From NCBI GenBank assembly GCA_934725105.1, contig CAKVBD010000011.1, positions 1 through 61,600 on the forward strand: a stretch of DNA of 61,600 bases, in the 5' to 3' direction. This DNA is from an uncultured Bulleidia sp. (GTDB lineage Bacteria > Bacillota_I > Bacilli_A > Erysipelotrichales > Erysipelotrichaceae). The notes below the pieces were generated by a model that saw nothing but the letters and a program-made list of their open reading frames with translations, was not told the DNA's origin and did not search any database. The translations under genes and the position numbers were made by a program. Shown in pieces: positions 34,116-42,454 of this stretch (position 1 is the first letter of the stretch; each line of letters starts with the position of its first letter).

Positions 34116-34595
34116 TTATGCGTTGTTTTTATGCTTATTTCTATTTCTTTTTTCTTTGAAGAATGTAGTTAATATTTCTGCGCATTCTTCTTTCATAATA
34201 TCTGCGTAAATTTCTTTTGGATATGTATTTAAATGTGAAATTTGTTTTATATGAATTACTGTTTCAATACATCCACCTTTTGGGTCTGAAGTCCCATAAT
34301 ATAGCCGACGGATTCTACTTAATTGAATTAAACCAGTACACATCATACATGGTTCTAAAGTGACATAAAGATCACAGTCTTGTAGATTCCATGTACCTAA
34401 TAATTTTTGTGCTTTTGTTAAAGCAAGATGTTCTGCATGAGATGAAGCTAATTGATCATGTTCTTTCATATTATGTGCGCGTGCAATGATTTCACCGTTT
34501 CTTACTACAACAGCACCAATAGGAACTTCATCTATTTCTTTTGCTTTATAAGCTTCTTTCAAAGCTTCTCTCATATATTCATTTTCAGTATTCAT
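34116..34595 (-). CDS. tadA: tRNA-specific adenosine deaminase TadA
   Basis: A 159-residue zinc deaminase that converts A34 to inosine in tRNA-Arg. Motifs are SSHAEHLALTKA (His and Glu) and VTLEPCMMCTGLI (two zinc Cys). The ATG at 34595 begins at MNTENEYMREA; a reading 7 codons longer would run into the SRP RNA terminator. No Shine-Dalgarno is visible and the ATG is only about 10 bases after the SRP RNA end. The stop codon overlaps one arm of a terminator that seems to be split by the TnpB element. Confidence 0.93.
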   Translation of the reverse strand: MNTENEYMREALKEAYKAKEIDEVPIGAVVVRNGEIIARAHNMKEHDQLASSHAEHLALTKAQKLLGTWNLQDCDLYVTLEPCMMCTGLIQLSRIRRLYYGTSDPKGGCIETVIHIKQISHLNTYPKEIYADIMKEECAEILTTFFKEKRNRNKHKNNA

Positions 34596-34603
34596 AATAA
34601 TAA

Positions 34604-34686
34604 TAAAAAATGGCACACGCGATCAGAGGCTCATATGGCTGCTACCTTCCGGTCCTGACCAGGTTAGAAACATGACTGCTGTGCCG
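34604..34686 (-). ncRNA. ffs: Small SRP RNA (4.5S type)
   Basis: The minus strand contains the conserved apical core GGTCAGGACCGGAAGGTAGC with the GGAA tetraloop and the asymmetric internal loop bound by Ffh. GGCACA near the 5' end pairs with TGTGCC near the 3' end, and T6 follows. The length of about 80-85 nt is that of the short form without an Alu domain. It lies between serS and tadA, a position close to that of scr in Bacillus. Confidence 0.93.
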
Positions 34687-34691
34687 CTAGT

Positions 34692-34720
34692 ATTATATAT
34701 GATTCTGATTTGAAACTCAA
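34692..34720 (-). promoter_or_regulatory. Promoter of the SRP RNA
   Basis: -35 TTGAGT (34715-34720), 17 bases, -10 TATAAT (34692-34697), start near 34686. A parS site lies 14 bases upstream of the -35. Confidence 0.75.
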
Positions 34721-34733
34721 TCTTTATTTAGAT

Positions 34734-34749
34734 TGTTTCACGTGAAACA
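34734..34749. promoter_or_regulatory. parS: parS centromere site 1
   Basis: TGTTTCACGTGAAACA is a perfect 16-bp palindrome that fits the ParB/Spo0J consensus TGTTNCACGTGAAACA. It sits between the serS terminator and the SRP promoter, about 11.8 kb from oriC. It touches the T run of the serS terminator. Confidence 0.92.
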
Positions 34750-34774
34750 AAAATGAGTATCTTGCGATACTCAT
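34750..34774 (-). terminator. serS terminator
   Basis: ATGAGTATC, a 4-nt loop and GATACTCAT (34753-34774) are followed on the minus strand by a T-rich tract that runs into the parS site. Confidence 0.8.
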
Positions 34775-34779
34775 TCACA

Positions 34780-36081
34780 TTAGAAATTCTTTTTCTTTTC
34801 AGCAACTGGAATTACTTCCATTCCACCCATGTATGGACGTAATGGTTCAGGAATTCTAATAGAGCCGTCAGCATTCAAATTATTTTCTACAAATGCAATT
34901 AGCATTCTAGGTGGAGCAACAACTGTGTTATTCAATGTATGAGCAAAGTAGTTACCCTTTTCACCCTTTACACGAATACCAAGTCTTCTAGCCTGTGCAT
35001 CGCCTAAGTTAGAACATGAACCTACTTCAAAGTACTTCTTCTGACGTGGAGACCATGCTTCAACGTCGCAGCTCTTTACCTTAAGATCAGCAAGGTCACC
35101 AGAGCAGCATTCCAATGTTCTTACTGGAATATCCAAAGATCTAAAGAAATCTACAGAATTCTTCCATAACTGGTCATACCAGTATTTTGAATCTTCCGGT
35201 TCACATACAACAACCATTTCCTGCTTTTCAAACTGATGAACTCTGTAAAGACCTCTTTCTTCAATACCATGTGCACCTACTTCTTTTCTGAAACATGGAG
35301 AATAAGAAGTTAATGTATAAGGAAGATCTTCCTTCTTTAAGATTTGTCCAATAAATCTACCAACCATAGAGTGTTCAGATGTACCGATTAAATATAGATC
35401 TTCGCCTTCAATTTTATACATCATGTTCTGCATTTCTGCAAAACTCATAACACCACTGACAACATCACCATGGATCATGAATGGTGGTACAAAATATGTA
35501 AATCCACGATTAATCATGAAGTCACGTGCATAAGCCAAAATAGATGAATGTAATCTAGCAACATTACCCTTCAAATAATAGAAACCATTACCAGATGTCT
35601 TACCAGCTGAATCAATATCAAGACCATCTACCTTTTCAAGAATATCTGTATGATATGGAACTTCAAAATTAGGAACAAATGGTTCACCAAATTTTTCAAT
35701 TTCCTGGTTTTCACTATCGTCTTTACCGATTGGAACAGATGGATCGATGATATTTGGAATAACATACATTCTCTTTCTGATTTCTTCGTTCAATTCAGCT
35801 TCTCTCTTTTCGAGAGTTTCCATTTCATCGCCCATTTCTTTAACTTTAGCTTTTACTTGTTCTGCTTCTTCTTTTTTGCCATCACGCATCAATAATCCAA
35901 TTTCTTTGGACATCTTGTTACGGTCAGCACGTAATGCATCACCCTTTGCTTTAACAGCTCTGACTTCCTTGTCGAATTCAGCAACTTCATCAACCATTGG
36001 AAGTTTTTCATCCTGGAACTTCTTTTTGATATTTTCTTTTACAAGTTCTGGATTTTCACGAATCAATTTAATGTCAATCAT
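34780..36081 (-). CDS. serS: Seryl-tRNA synthetase
   Basis: A 433-residue class II synthetase. The N-terminal coiled coil (about residues 25-105) binds the tRNA-Ser long arm. Motif 2 is CFRKEVGAHGIEERGLYRVHQFEK and motif 3 NGTVVAPPRML-like (LNNTVVAPPRMLIAF). AAGGAGA 7 nt upstream selects the ATG at 36081; an ATG two codons earlier overlaps the SD. A T-box leader precedes it, so uncharged tRNA-Ser should induce it. Confidence 0.97.
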   Translation of the reverse strand: MIDIKLIRENPELVKENIKKKFQDEKLPMVDEVAEFDKEVRAVKAKGDALRADRNKMSKEIGLLMRDGKKEEAEQVKAKVKEMGDEMETLEKREAELNEEIRKRMYVIPNIIDPSVPIGKDDSENQEIEKFGEPFVPNFEVPYHTDILEKVDGLDIDSAGKTSGNGFYYLKGNVARLHSSILAYARDFMINRGFTYFVPPFMIHGDVVSGVMSFAEMQNMMYKIEGEDLYLIGTSEHSMVGRFIGQILKKEDLPYTLTSYSPCFRKEVGAHGIEERGLYRVHQFEKQEMVVVCEPEDSKYWYDQLWKNSVDFFRSLDIPVRTLECCSGDLADLKVKSCDVEAWSPRQKKYFEVGSCSNLGDAQARRLGIRVKGEKGNYFAHTLNNTVVAPPRMLIAFVENNLNADGSIRIPEPLRPYMGGMEVIPVAEKKKNF

Positions 36082-36100
36082 GTTCATTCTCCTTTACAAA

Positions 36101-36130
36101 ATAAAAACATCATCCACAAAGGGACGATGT
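36101..36130 (-). terminator. T-box regulated terminator
   Basis: Nine paired bases (36107-36115 with 36122-36130, one G-T pair) are followed by T5 on the minus strand. The T-box sequence competes for the 5' arm when uncharged tRNA is bound. Confidence 0.8.
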
Positions 36131-36157
36131 GTGTAATCGCGGTGCCACCCTTTTTGT

Positions 36158-36189
36158 TTATAAATTGTTTCACGTGAAACAATTTATAA
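36158..36189. promoter_or_regulatory. parS: parS centromere site 2, inside the serS T-box hairpin
   Basis: The perfect core TGTTTCACGTGAAACA is at 36166-36181. The palindrome extends perfectly to 32 bp with TTATAAAT-type arms, far beyond the 16 bp ParB needs. As RNA it forms a 14-bp stem with an ACGT loop in the place of T-box stem III. Confidence 0.9.
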
Positions 36190-36338
36190 GCCTCTTCATT
36201 TCCGTATAACGGTCGGAGCCGGAAAGTATTGGTTTCTCTCAAAGGTGGATTCAATCAAACTGCATCAGTTTTCACCAGCCACTGATTCTCTACAATTTAC
36301 AGTTTTTCATTACTATTCCTTCTCTTCGAATTAAAAAC

Positions 36339-36367
36339 ATTTAATCATTCAAGATAGCAATTGTCAA
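36339..36367 (-). promoter_or_regulatory. serS promoter
   Basis: -35 TTGACA (36362-36367), 17 bases, -10 TTAAAT (36339-36344), start near 36332. The -35 overlaps the -35 of the divergent promoter at 36361-36389. Confidence 0.7.
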
Positions 36368-36389
36368 GTCATGAATGGAATGATATTAT
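36361..36389 (+). promoter_or_regulatory. Promoter of the RHH-like gene
   Basis: -35 TTGTCA (36361-36366), 17 bases, -10 TATTAT (36384-36389), start near 36396. The single sequence TTGTCAA provides the -35 for both directions. Confidence 0.65.
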
Positions 36390-36414
36390 GAAAAAAAATT
36401 GAGGTATGTTAGAA

Positions 36415-36642
36415 ATGAAAAGTAAAAGTAATTATGAGAAAAGATTAGAATATAACAATACATATAACAGAAATAATTATCGTTCCTTTTCTATGAGATT
36501 ACATAATGAAAATGAAGCAGATTTAATCGAATGGATTGAATCACAAGGATCAGTAAAAGAATACCTTCTATCCTTAGTGAAAAAAGATATTGAAAAATCT
36601 AAAAAGAAAGAAAAGAAGAATAAAAAGAAATCATCTAAATAA
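36415..36642 (+). CDS. Small ribbon-helix-helix-like protein, 75 aa
   Basis: The pattern is a basic N-terminus (KSNYEKRLEYNNTYNRNNY), a beta strand (RSFSMRLHN), then two helices (EADLIEWIESQ and SVKEYLLSLVKKDI), as in Arc/MetJ-type ribbon-helix-helix regulators, followed by a poly-Lys tail. GAGG at 36401-36404 favours the ATG at 36415 over one at 36406, which is only 1 base from the SD. It is divergent from serS with shared -35 bases and lies next to an IS1595-family element. Target unknown. Confidence 0.65.
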   Translation: MKSKSNYEKRLEYNNTYNRNNYRSFSMRLHNENEADLIEWIESQGSVKEYLLSLVKKDIEKSKKKEKKNKKKSSK

Positions 36643-36679
36643 TAGATACTATGCATGCATGTTACATATGCAATTATTT

Positions 36680-36687
36680 AATATAAT
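36680..36687. repeat. Target-site duplication of the IS1595-family element, left copy
   Basis: AATATAAT, repeated exactly at 37887-37894; 8 bp is the size expected for this family. Confidence 0.85.
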
Positions 36688-37886
36688 CGCTCTTTTTAAA
36701 GATTTAGTTTATATTTGAAAATACGCCATAGTGATACTCACCATAAGCAGTGTAAAGATCAATCGGCATTGGCAGTTTAACGATATCTCTGCATATGAAT
36801 GGTATCTGTTCCATCATTGATTCCATATATGCTTCAGGCTTCCACTTTCTCATGTCCAGTGTATATTTCAACTTCTTCTTGAATACAATCCAGTCAAGAT
36901 ATCCCTGCAAATGTCTTGTACTGACTCCATGCTTCTGTCTGATCAGATTCTTTGCCTCTGCATGCAGTTCATTGACAGATGATACTGTATTTCCATTCGG
37001 TGACACATATGCACCAGATGGAATGACATCACTTTCAAATCCGTTTTCAGATACAAACGTCTGAATACTGTGACTGTCATCACTGATAATCTTTGTGTTG
37101 TCTGAAAAATGCTTTCTGTACTGATTCAGTATCTGAAAGCTTTCTCTTCCAAGACCGCCGATTTTAAACAGCATTTGATCATTCTCATCAATCGCAGCCA
37201 CAATACAGATTTTATGATGACTTGTTCCTTTCAGATGATGAAAATACGGAGTAGACTTGTGCTTTCCGCGATGCTTGCTCATTCTAGGCATGTTCTCAGG
37301 CTCTGTACCTTTCAGGTTGATGCTCGTATAGGAAGGATCAAGTTCAACATCACCACTGAGAACAGCATTTTCCTGTACTTTTGAAATGGCTTTGTACAGC
37401 TTGTGACGCATATTAAAGCATGTTACTATGCTCAGTTCAGTAGCAACTGTCTGCTGCTCAAGTGTAAGTCCATTCAGTTCACCAGCTATAAAAGTAGACC
37501 ATGTATTAAAACTTGTCCTTGAATGTGTAAACATGGTACCTGTAGTAGCCATGAATACTGAACGGCAGTCCTTGCATCTGTATTTCTGTCTGTGCTTTGG
37601 ATTGAAGCCGTTCTTCACAAAGTGTACAGATCCACAGTGAGGGCATCTCTGTACGTGTGATTCAATATTTTCATAGTTTGTAGTATCAGGAGTTACTTTT
37701 TCTTTATACAGTTTGTCAATTCCAGTACGGATAAAAGACAGTTCAACAGGAGAAAGATGATTCAAGAAATCTTGTGTAATACGCATCATATATGATTCAC
37801 CTCAACTTTACAGGTAAATCATACTCACTTCTTCTGTTTTCTCTGTCCGTTTTTATGGACTATCAACTATTTCTTTAAAAAGAGCG
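36688..37886 (-). mobile_element. Complete IS1595-family insertion sequence, 1199 bp
   Basis: The ends share the 15-bp inverted repeat CGCTCTTTTTAAAGA (36688-36702 and 37872-37886) and are flanked by the 8-bp duplication AATATAAT. The element has one transposase gene. It sits between the gyrA terminator and the RHH-like gene. Confidence 0.9.
36704..37789 (-). CDS. IS1595 family transposase
   Basis: A 361-residue protein with an N-terminal zinc ribbon (CPHCGSVHFVKNGF...YRCKDC), a helix-turn-helix region, and the ISXO2/IS1595 catalytic domain: VELDPSYTSI (first Asp), IISDDSHSI (second) and the NELHAEAKNLIRQKHGVSTRHLQGYLDW segment. The frame is intact. GAGGTG precedes the ATG. Confidence 0.9.
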   Translation of the reverse strand: MMRITQDFLNHLSPVELSFIRTGIDKLYKEKVTPDTTNYENIESHVQRCPHCGSVHFVKNGFNPKHRQKYRCKDCRSVFMATTGTMFTHSRTSFNTWSTFIAGELNGLTLEQQTVATELSIVTCFNMRHKLYKAISKVQENAVLSGDVELDPSYTSINLKGTEPENMPRMSKHRGKHKSTPYFHHLKGTSHHKICIVAAIDENDQMLFKIGGLGRESFQILNQYRKHFSDNTKIISDDSHSIQTFVSENGFESDVIPSGAYVSPNGNTVSSVNELHAEAKNLIRQKHGVSTRHLQGYLDWIVFKKKLKYTLDMRKWKPEAYMESMMEQIPFICRDIVKLPMPIDLYTAYGEYHYGVFSNIN

Positions 37887-37903
37887 AATATAATAAAACA
37901 AAA

Positions 37904-37946
37904 AGAATGTCTATGAATTTTATTTCTCATAAACATTCTTTTTTTA
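37904..37946. terminator. gyrA terminator
   Basis: AAAGAATGT at the left and ACATTCTTT at the right form the base stem with a partly paired interior and T/A runs on both sides. It is 3 bases from the gyrA stop. Confidence 0.75.
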
Positions 37947-37948
37947 CT

Positions 37949-40450
37949 TTATTCGTTTATTTCCGTTGGTTCTTCTACCTGATCATCTTCAGAATCATCT
38001 TCTGGATCTAAGATAGCTACATTAGAAACACCTTCTCCATCTTTGATATTAATAAACTTAACACCAATTGTATTTCTACCAACTACAGATATTTGCTTCA
38101 AGGAGATACGAATGATAATACCAGCATCTGTCATAATCATACAGTCTTCATCACCATTGATACTTCTCATCGCAACCAGATCACCAGTTTTATCTGTCAG
38201 ATTTGCAGTTCTTACACCCTTTGCACCACGGCTTGTAATACGATAATCACTTAAATCAGATTTCTTACCAAATCCATTCTTTGTGATTGTAAGGATATAT
38301 TTGCCTTCTTCATTTGTAGCTAAGCCAATGACTTCACCACCATCAACGTTGAAGCCCTTCACACCCTTTGCAGCTCTACTTAAAGGACGTACTGTTTCTT
38401 CATTGAATCTAACAGCCTTTCCATTGCTTCCCGCAATGATAATTTCCGCATGACCACTTGTAGCCTTAACAAATGCTAATGCATCATCATCATTAAACTT
38501 AATAGCAATCTTACCGTTTTTATTGATGTTTTCAAATTCTTCTACAGATGTTCTCTTAACAAGACCCTTCTTTGTCGCAAAGAATAGATATTTCTTTTCT
38601 TCAGAGTCACTATAAGGAACCAAAGCACATACTTTTTCATCTCTAGAAATAGATAATAAGTTAATGATTGGCAATCCCTTAGAAGTTCTAGAGAATTGAG
38701 GAATGTTATATCCCTTGATTCTGAATACTCTACCTGAATTTGTGAAAATCAGTAAGTTATCATGCGTAGACATATGAATGAATAATTCGATATTATCATC
38801 CTTATTCAATTCCATCCCCTTGATACCTTTACCGCCTCTATTCTGTACTTTATACGTATCAGATGTCATTCTCTTGATATAACCATTTGAAGACATAGTA
38901 ATCACGATATCATCCACAGGAATCAGATCTTCATCTTCCATTTCTGCAGAACCTTCAATAATGGTTGTTCTTCTTTCATCAGCATATTTGATCTTCACTT
39001 CAGTTAATTCATCTTCAATGATTTTTTCAACACGCCAATGATTTGCAAGAATATCCTTAAAGTCAGCAATCTTCACTAATAAATCCTGGTATTCACTTTC
39101 AATTTTTTCACGTGCTAGACCTGTCAGTCTTCTAAACTGCATATCTAGAATTGCTTTACATTGAATATCCGATAAGCTGAATTGTTCCTGCATTTTACTT
39201 GTAGCTTCTGCATCATCTCTAGAAGAACGAATGATATGAATAATTTCATCTAAATGATCAACCGCAATTCTTAAACCCTCTAAAATATGTGCTCTTGCTT
39301 CAGCCTTTTTCAAATCATATTTTGTACGATTAACAATAACTTCATCCTGATGATCAATATATCCCTGGATCATCTCTTTCATAGAAGCAGTTCTAGGAAC
39401 CTTGTCAAACAATACAACGTTATTCACACTGAAATTCGACTGCAATGGAGATAATTTATACAGCTGATTTAAAATTACTTCAGGTTGTACATCTTTTCTT
39501 AATTCCATAACAACTCTAACACCATTCATGTTAGATTCATCTCTAAGATCAGTGATTCCTTCAATTTGCTTATCACGTGCCAATGCAGCAATCTTTTCAA
39601 CCATGCTTGCTTTATTTACAGCGTAAGGAATTTCCGTAACAATAATTCTTCCCTTACCATTAGGCATTCTATCAATTTCTGTCTTACCACGCATGATGAT
39701 AGAACCTTTACCCGTTTCAAATGCTTTACGAATAGCAGATTTTCCTACAATATATCCACCCGTTGGAAAGTCAGGTCCTTTAATATATTCCATCAGTTCT
39801 GTTGTAGTAATTTCAGGATTATGCATCTGTGCAATAATGGCATCAATTGTTTCTCCTAAGTTATGAGGAGCTACATTTGTAGCCATACCAACCGCAATAC
39901 CCATAGAACCATTAACAAGTAAATTAGGCATTCTAGCAGGCAATACATCAGGTTCAAGATCTTCACCTTCATAGTTTGGTGTCATCTTAACCGTTTCTTT
40001 TTCCAGATCTCTCAGCATTTCCATAGAAATCTTAGATAAACGTGCTTCTGTATAACGCATCGCAGCAGCACCATCACCATCCATAGAACCAAAGTTACCA
40101 TGTCCATCAATCAGCATTTCTCTCATGTTCCATGATTGTGCCATATATACCAATGCACCATAGATAGAAGAGTCACCATGAGGATGATATTTACCCATTG
40201 TCTCACCAACAATACGTGCACATTTACGGTAAGGCTTATCTGGTGTGTTATTCATTTCATTCATTGCGAATAAAATTCTTCTTTGAACTGGTTTTAAACC
40301 ATCTCTAACATCAGGCAATGCACGAGAAACAATAACTGACATAGAATAGTCAATAAAGTCTCTCTTCATTTCTTTTGTTAAACTTTCTTCTGTAATATTT
40401 CCTGGGTCAAATTTTGACTCATCAAATTCCATAAAATCATCTCTAGCCAT
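37949..40450 (-). CDS. gyrA: DNA gyrase subunit A
   Basis: An 833-residue breakage-reunion subunit. The N-terminus has SVIVSRALPDVRDGLKPVQRRILFAM; the catalytic Tyr is in AAMRYTEARLSKI (about residue 127). The quinolone region reads KYHPHGDSSIYGALVYMAQ, with Ser at the main resistance position and Ile at the next variable position. The C-terminal beta-pinwheel has the GyrA box QNRGGKG. GGAGG precedes the ATG. gyrB is 12 bases upstream. Confidence 0.97.
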   Translation of the reverse strand: MARDDFMEFDESKFDPGNITEESLTKEMKRDFIDYSMSVIVSRALPDVRDGLKPVQRRILFAMNEMNNTPDKPYRKCARIVGETMGKYHPHGDSSIYGALVYMAQSWNMREMLIDGHGNFGSMDGDGAAAMRYTEARLSKISMEMLRDLEKETVKMTPNYEGEDLEPDVLPARMPNLLVNGSMGIAVGMATNVAPHNLGETIDAIIAQMHNPEITTTELMEYIKGPDFPTGGYIVGKSAIRKAFETGKGSIIMRGKTEIDRMPNGKGRIIVTEIPYAVNKASMVEKIAALARDKQIEGITDLRDESNMNGVRVVMELRKDVQPEVILNQLYKLSPLQSNFSVNNVVLFDKVPRTASMKEMIQGYIDHQDEVIVNRTKYDLKKAEARAHILEGLRIAVDHLDEIIHIIRSSRDDAEATSKMQEQFSLSDIQCKAILDMQFRRLTGLAREKIESEYQDLLVKIADFKDILANHWRVEKIIEDELTEVKIKYADERRTTIIEGSAEMEDEDLIPVDDIVITMSSNGYIKRMTSDTYKVQNRGGKGIKGMELNKDDNIELFIHMSTHDNLLIFTNSGRVFRIKGYNIPQFSRTSKGLPIINLLSISRDEKVCALVPYSDSEEKKYLFFATKKGLVKRTSVEEFENINKNGKIAIKFNDDDALAFVKATSGHAEIIIAGSNGKAVRFNEETVRPLSRAAKGVKGFNVDGGEVIGLATNEEGKYILTITKNGFGKKSDLSDYRITSRGAKGVRTANLTDKTGDLVAMRSINGDEDCMIMTDAGIIIRISLKQISVVGRNTIGVKFINIKDGEGVSNVAILDPEDDSEDDQVEEPTEINE

Positions 40451-40462
40451 TCATTGACCTCC

Positions 40463-42454
40463 TTAAATATCCAATTCTGCGAATTTCGCATTTTCAATAA
40501 TATAGTTTTTTCTAGGTTCTACTTCATCACCCATGAAAATACTGAAATATTCATCTGCCTTTTCAGCATCATCAATATTTACACGAATTAATGTACGATT
40601 CTTAGGATCCATTGTTGTTTCCCATAACTGTTCCGCATTCATTTCACCAAGACCTTTATAACGCTGTGTAGAGATACGATCACCTAATTCTTCTCTAATA
40701 CGCTCCATCTGTTGTTCCGTATATGCATAACGCACTGTATTACCCTTCTGTGCCTTATAGAGAGGAGGCTGCGCAATATATACATGTCCCTGTTCAATAA
40801 TAGAACGCATATAACGATAGAAGAATGTTAATAATAGAATACGAATATGAGCACCGTCGACATCGGCATCGGTCATGATAACAATTTTGTTATATCTAAG
40901 CTTAGATGGATCTGTTTCTTCTAAGAAACCACATCCAAAAGCAGTAATCATAGAACGAATTTCATTATTATCAAATACTCGCGCCTGTCTAGCCTTTTCA
41001 ACATTTAAAATCTTACCTCTTAAAGGTAGAATTGCCTGGAAATGAGAATCTCTGCCCTGCTTAGCTGAACCGCCGGCAGAGTCACCTTCGACAATATATA
41101 TTTCACAAATACTAGCATCTTTAGAGGAACAATCTGAAAGCTTTCCAGGAAGAGAAGAAACTTCCAATGCAGACTTTCTTCTTGTTGCTTCTCTTGCTTT
41201 TTTCGCAGCAACACGTGCTTGTGAAGCTACCATAGCCTTTTCAACGATTGCTTTACCTTGATCAGGATTTTCTAATAAGAATCTTTCCAGCTGTGCTCCA
41301 AAAATATCAGAAACGATTTTTCTTACAACTGTATTACCAAGCTTTGTCTTTGTCTGTCCTTCATATTGAGGATCTGGATGCTTGATAGAAATGACTGCAG
41401 TAATACCTTCTCTACAGTCATCTGCAGATAGATTATCATCTTTATCCTTTAAAATCTTTGCATCTCTAGCATACTTGTTAATTGTTCTACTTAAAGCATT
41501 ATTAAAGCCTTCTAAGTGTGTTCCACCTTCAACAGTATTGATATTATTACAGAAAGTATAGATAGCAGGATTATAGCCATCATTATACTGACAAGCTACT
41601 TCTACCTGAATATCTTTTTCATATCCTTCAGCATAAATAACATCTGGATGTACAACTGTCTTAGATTTATTTAAATATTCAATATACTGCTTTAAGCCAC
41701 CTTCAAAATAGAAATCATAATGCTTCTTTTTATCTTCTTCTTGTCTTTCATCGTTGAATACAAGACGGATACCTTTATTTAAGAAAGCAAGCTGTCTTAA
41801 ACGGTCACGAATAATTTCATGTTCATATATAGTTGTTTCCGTGAAAATCGTTGGATCAGCAAGAAACTTAACAACAGAACCATGTTTATTTTCATCACAT
41901 GTTCCAATCTCTTTCAATTCACCTACAGGATGACCACCATTTTCAAATCTTAAATAGTATTCTTTACCATCATGATATACATGTACTTCAAGCCATGAGG
42001 AAAGCGCATTTACAACAGACGCACCTACTCCATGTAAACCACCAGAATACTTATAGGCTCCGCCACCAAACTTACCACCAGCATGTAATACAGTAAAAAT
42101 CGTTTCAATTGTAGATTTACCAGTCTTGCTGTTCTTACCCGTAGGCATACCACGACCATCATCTTCAACAGTAACTGCGTTATTTTTATCAATTGTAACT
42201 GTTACTGTAGTAGCATATCCAGCCATAGCTTCATCGATACCATTATCGACGATTTCCCATACTAAATGATGCAGACCTTTTGATGATGTAGAAGCAATGT
42301 ACATACCTGGTCTTTTACGAACTGCTTCTAGACCTTCCAAAACCTGAATTTCAGAGTCATTATATTCCTCAGTTACTTTAGAATCTAAAGTACCGCCAAT
42401 GACTGCTTCACTTCCATCTTCAGTTTTTATAACGATCTCTTTTTCATCACTCAT
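40463..42454 (-). CDS. gyrB: DNA gyrase subunit B
   Basis: A 663-residue ATPase subunit. GHKL motifs are EIVDNGIDEA, DDGRGMPTG and GGLHGVGASVVNALS; the Toprim region has EGDSAGGSAKQGRD and IMTDADVDGAHIR. An N-terminal extension of about 25 residues before NDSEIQVLEGLEAVRKRPGMYI explains the slightly long size. It overlaps recF by 4 bases. Confidence 0.97.
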   Translation of the reverse strand: MSDEKEIVIKTEDGSEAVIGGTLDSKVTEEYNDSEIQVLEGLEAVRKRPGMYIASTSSKGLHHLVWEIVDNGIDEAMAGYATTVTVTIDKNNAVTVEDDGRGMPTGKNSKTGKSTIETIFTVLHAGGKFGGGAYKYSGGLHGVGASVVNALSSWLEVHVYHDGKEYYLRFENGGHPVGELKEIGTCDENKHGSVVKFLADPTIFTETTIYEHEIIRDRLRQLAFLNKGIRLVFNDERQEEDKKKHYDFYFEGGLKQYIEYLNKSKTVVHPDVIYAEGYEKDIQVEVACQYNDGYNPAIYTFCNNINTVEGGTHLEGFNNALSRTINKYARDAKILKDKDDNLSADDCREGITAVISIKHPDPQYEGQTKTKLGNTVVRKIVSDIFGAQLERFLLENPDQGKAIVEKAMVASQARVAAKKAREATRRKSALEVSSLPGKLSDCSSKDASICEIYIVEGDSAGGSAKQGRDSHFQAILPLRGKILNVEKARQARVFDNNEIRSMITAFGCGFLEETDPSKLRYNKIVIMTDADVDGAHIRILLLTFFYRYMRSIIEQGHVYIAQPPLYKAQKGNTVRYAYTEQQMERIREELGDRISTQRYKGLGEMNAEQLWETTMDPKNRTLIRVNIDDAEKADEYFSIFMGDEVEPRKNYIIENAKFAELDI

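Larger units (their letters stand above)
36082..36332 (-). promoter_or_regulatory. Serine T-box leader of serS
   Basis: The minus-strand leader contains the T-box sequence GGGTGGCACCGCG (36138-36151). TGGC there pairs with an acceptor ending GCCA, the discriminator of tRNA-Ser. A UCC serine codon in GAATCCACC (specifier at 36247-36249) ends stem I. The terminator ACATCGTCC/GGATGATGT with a T run is at 36101-36130. The hairpin just before the antiterminator is a 32-bp palindrome that contains a perfect parS site. Confidence 0.9.

Noticed and set aside
41834..41847. TGTTTCCGTGAAAA in gyrB as a third parS
   Set aside because: The central CACGTG is missing, so it does not fit the parS palindrome.
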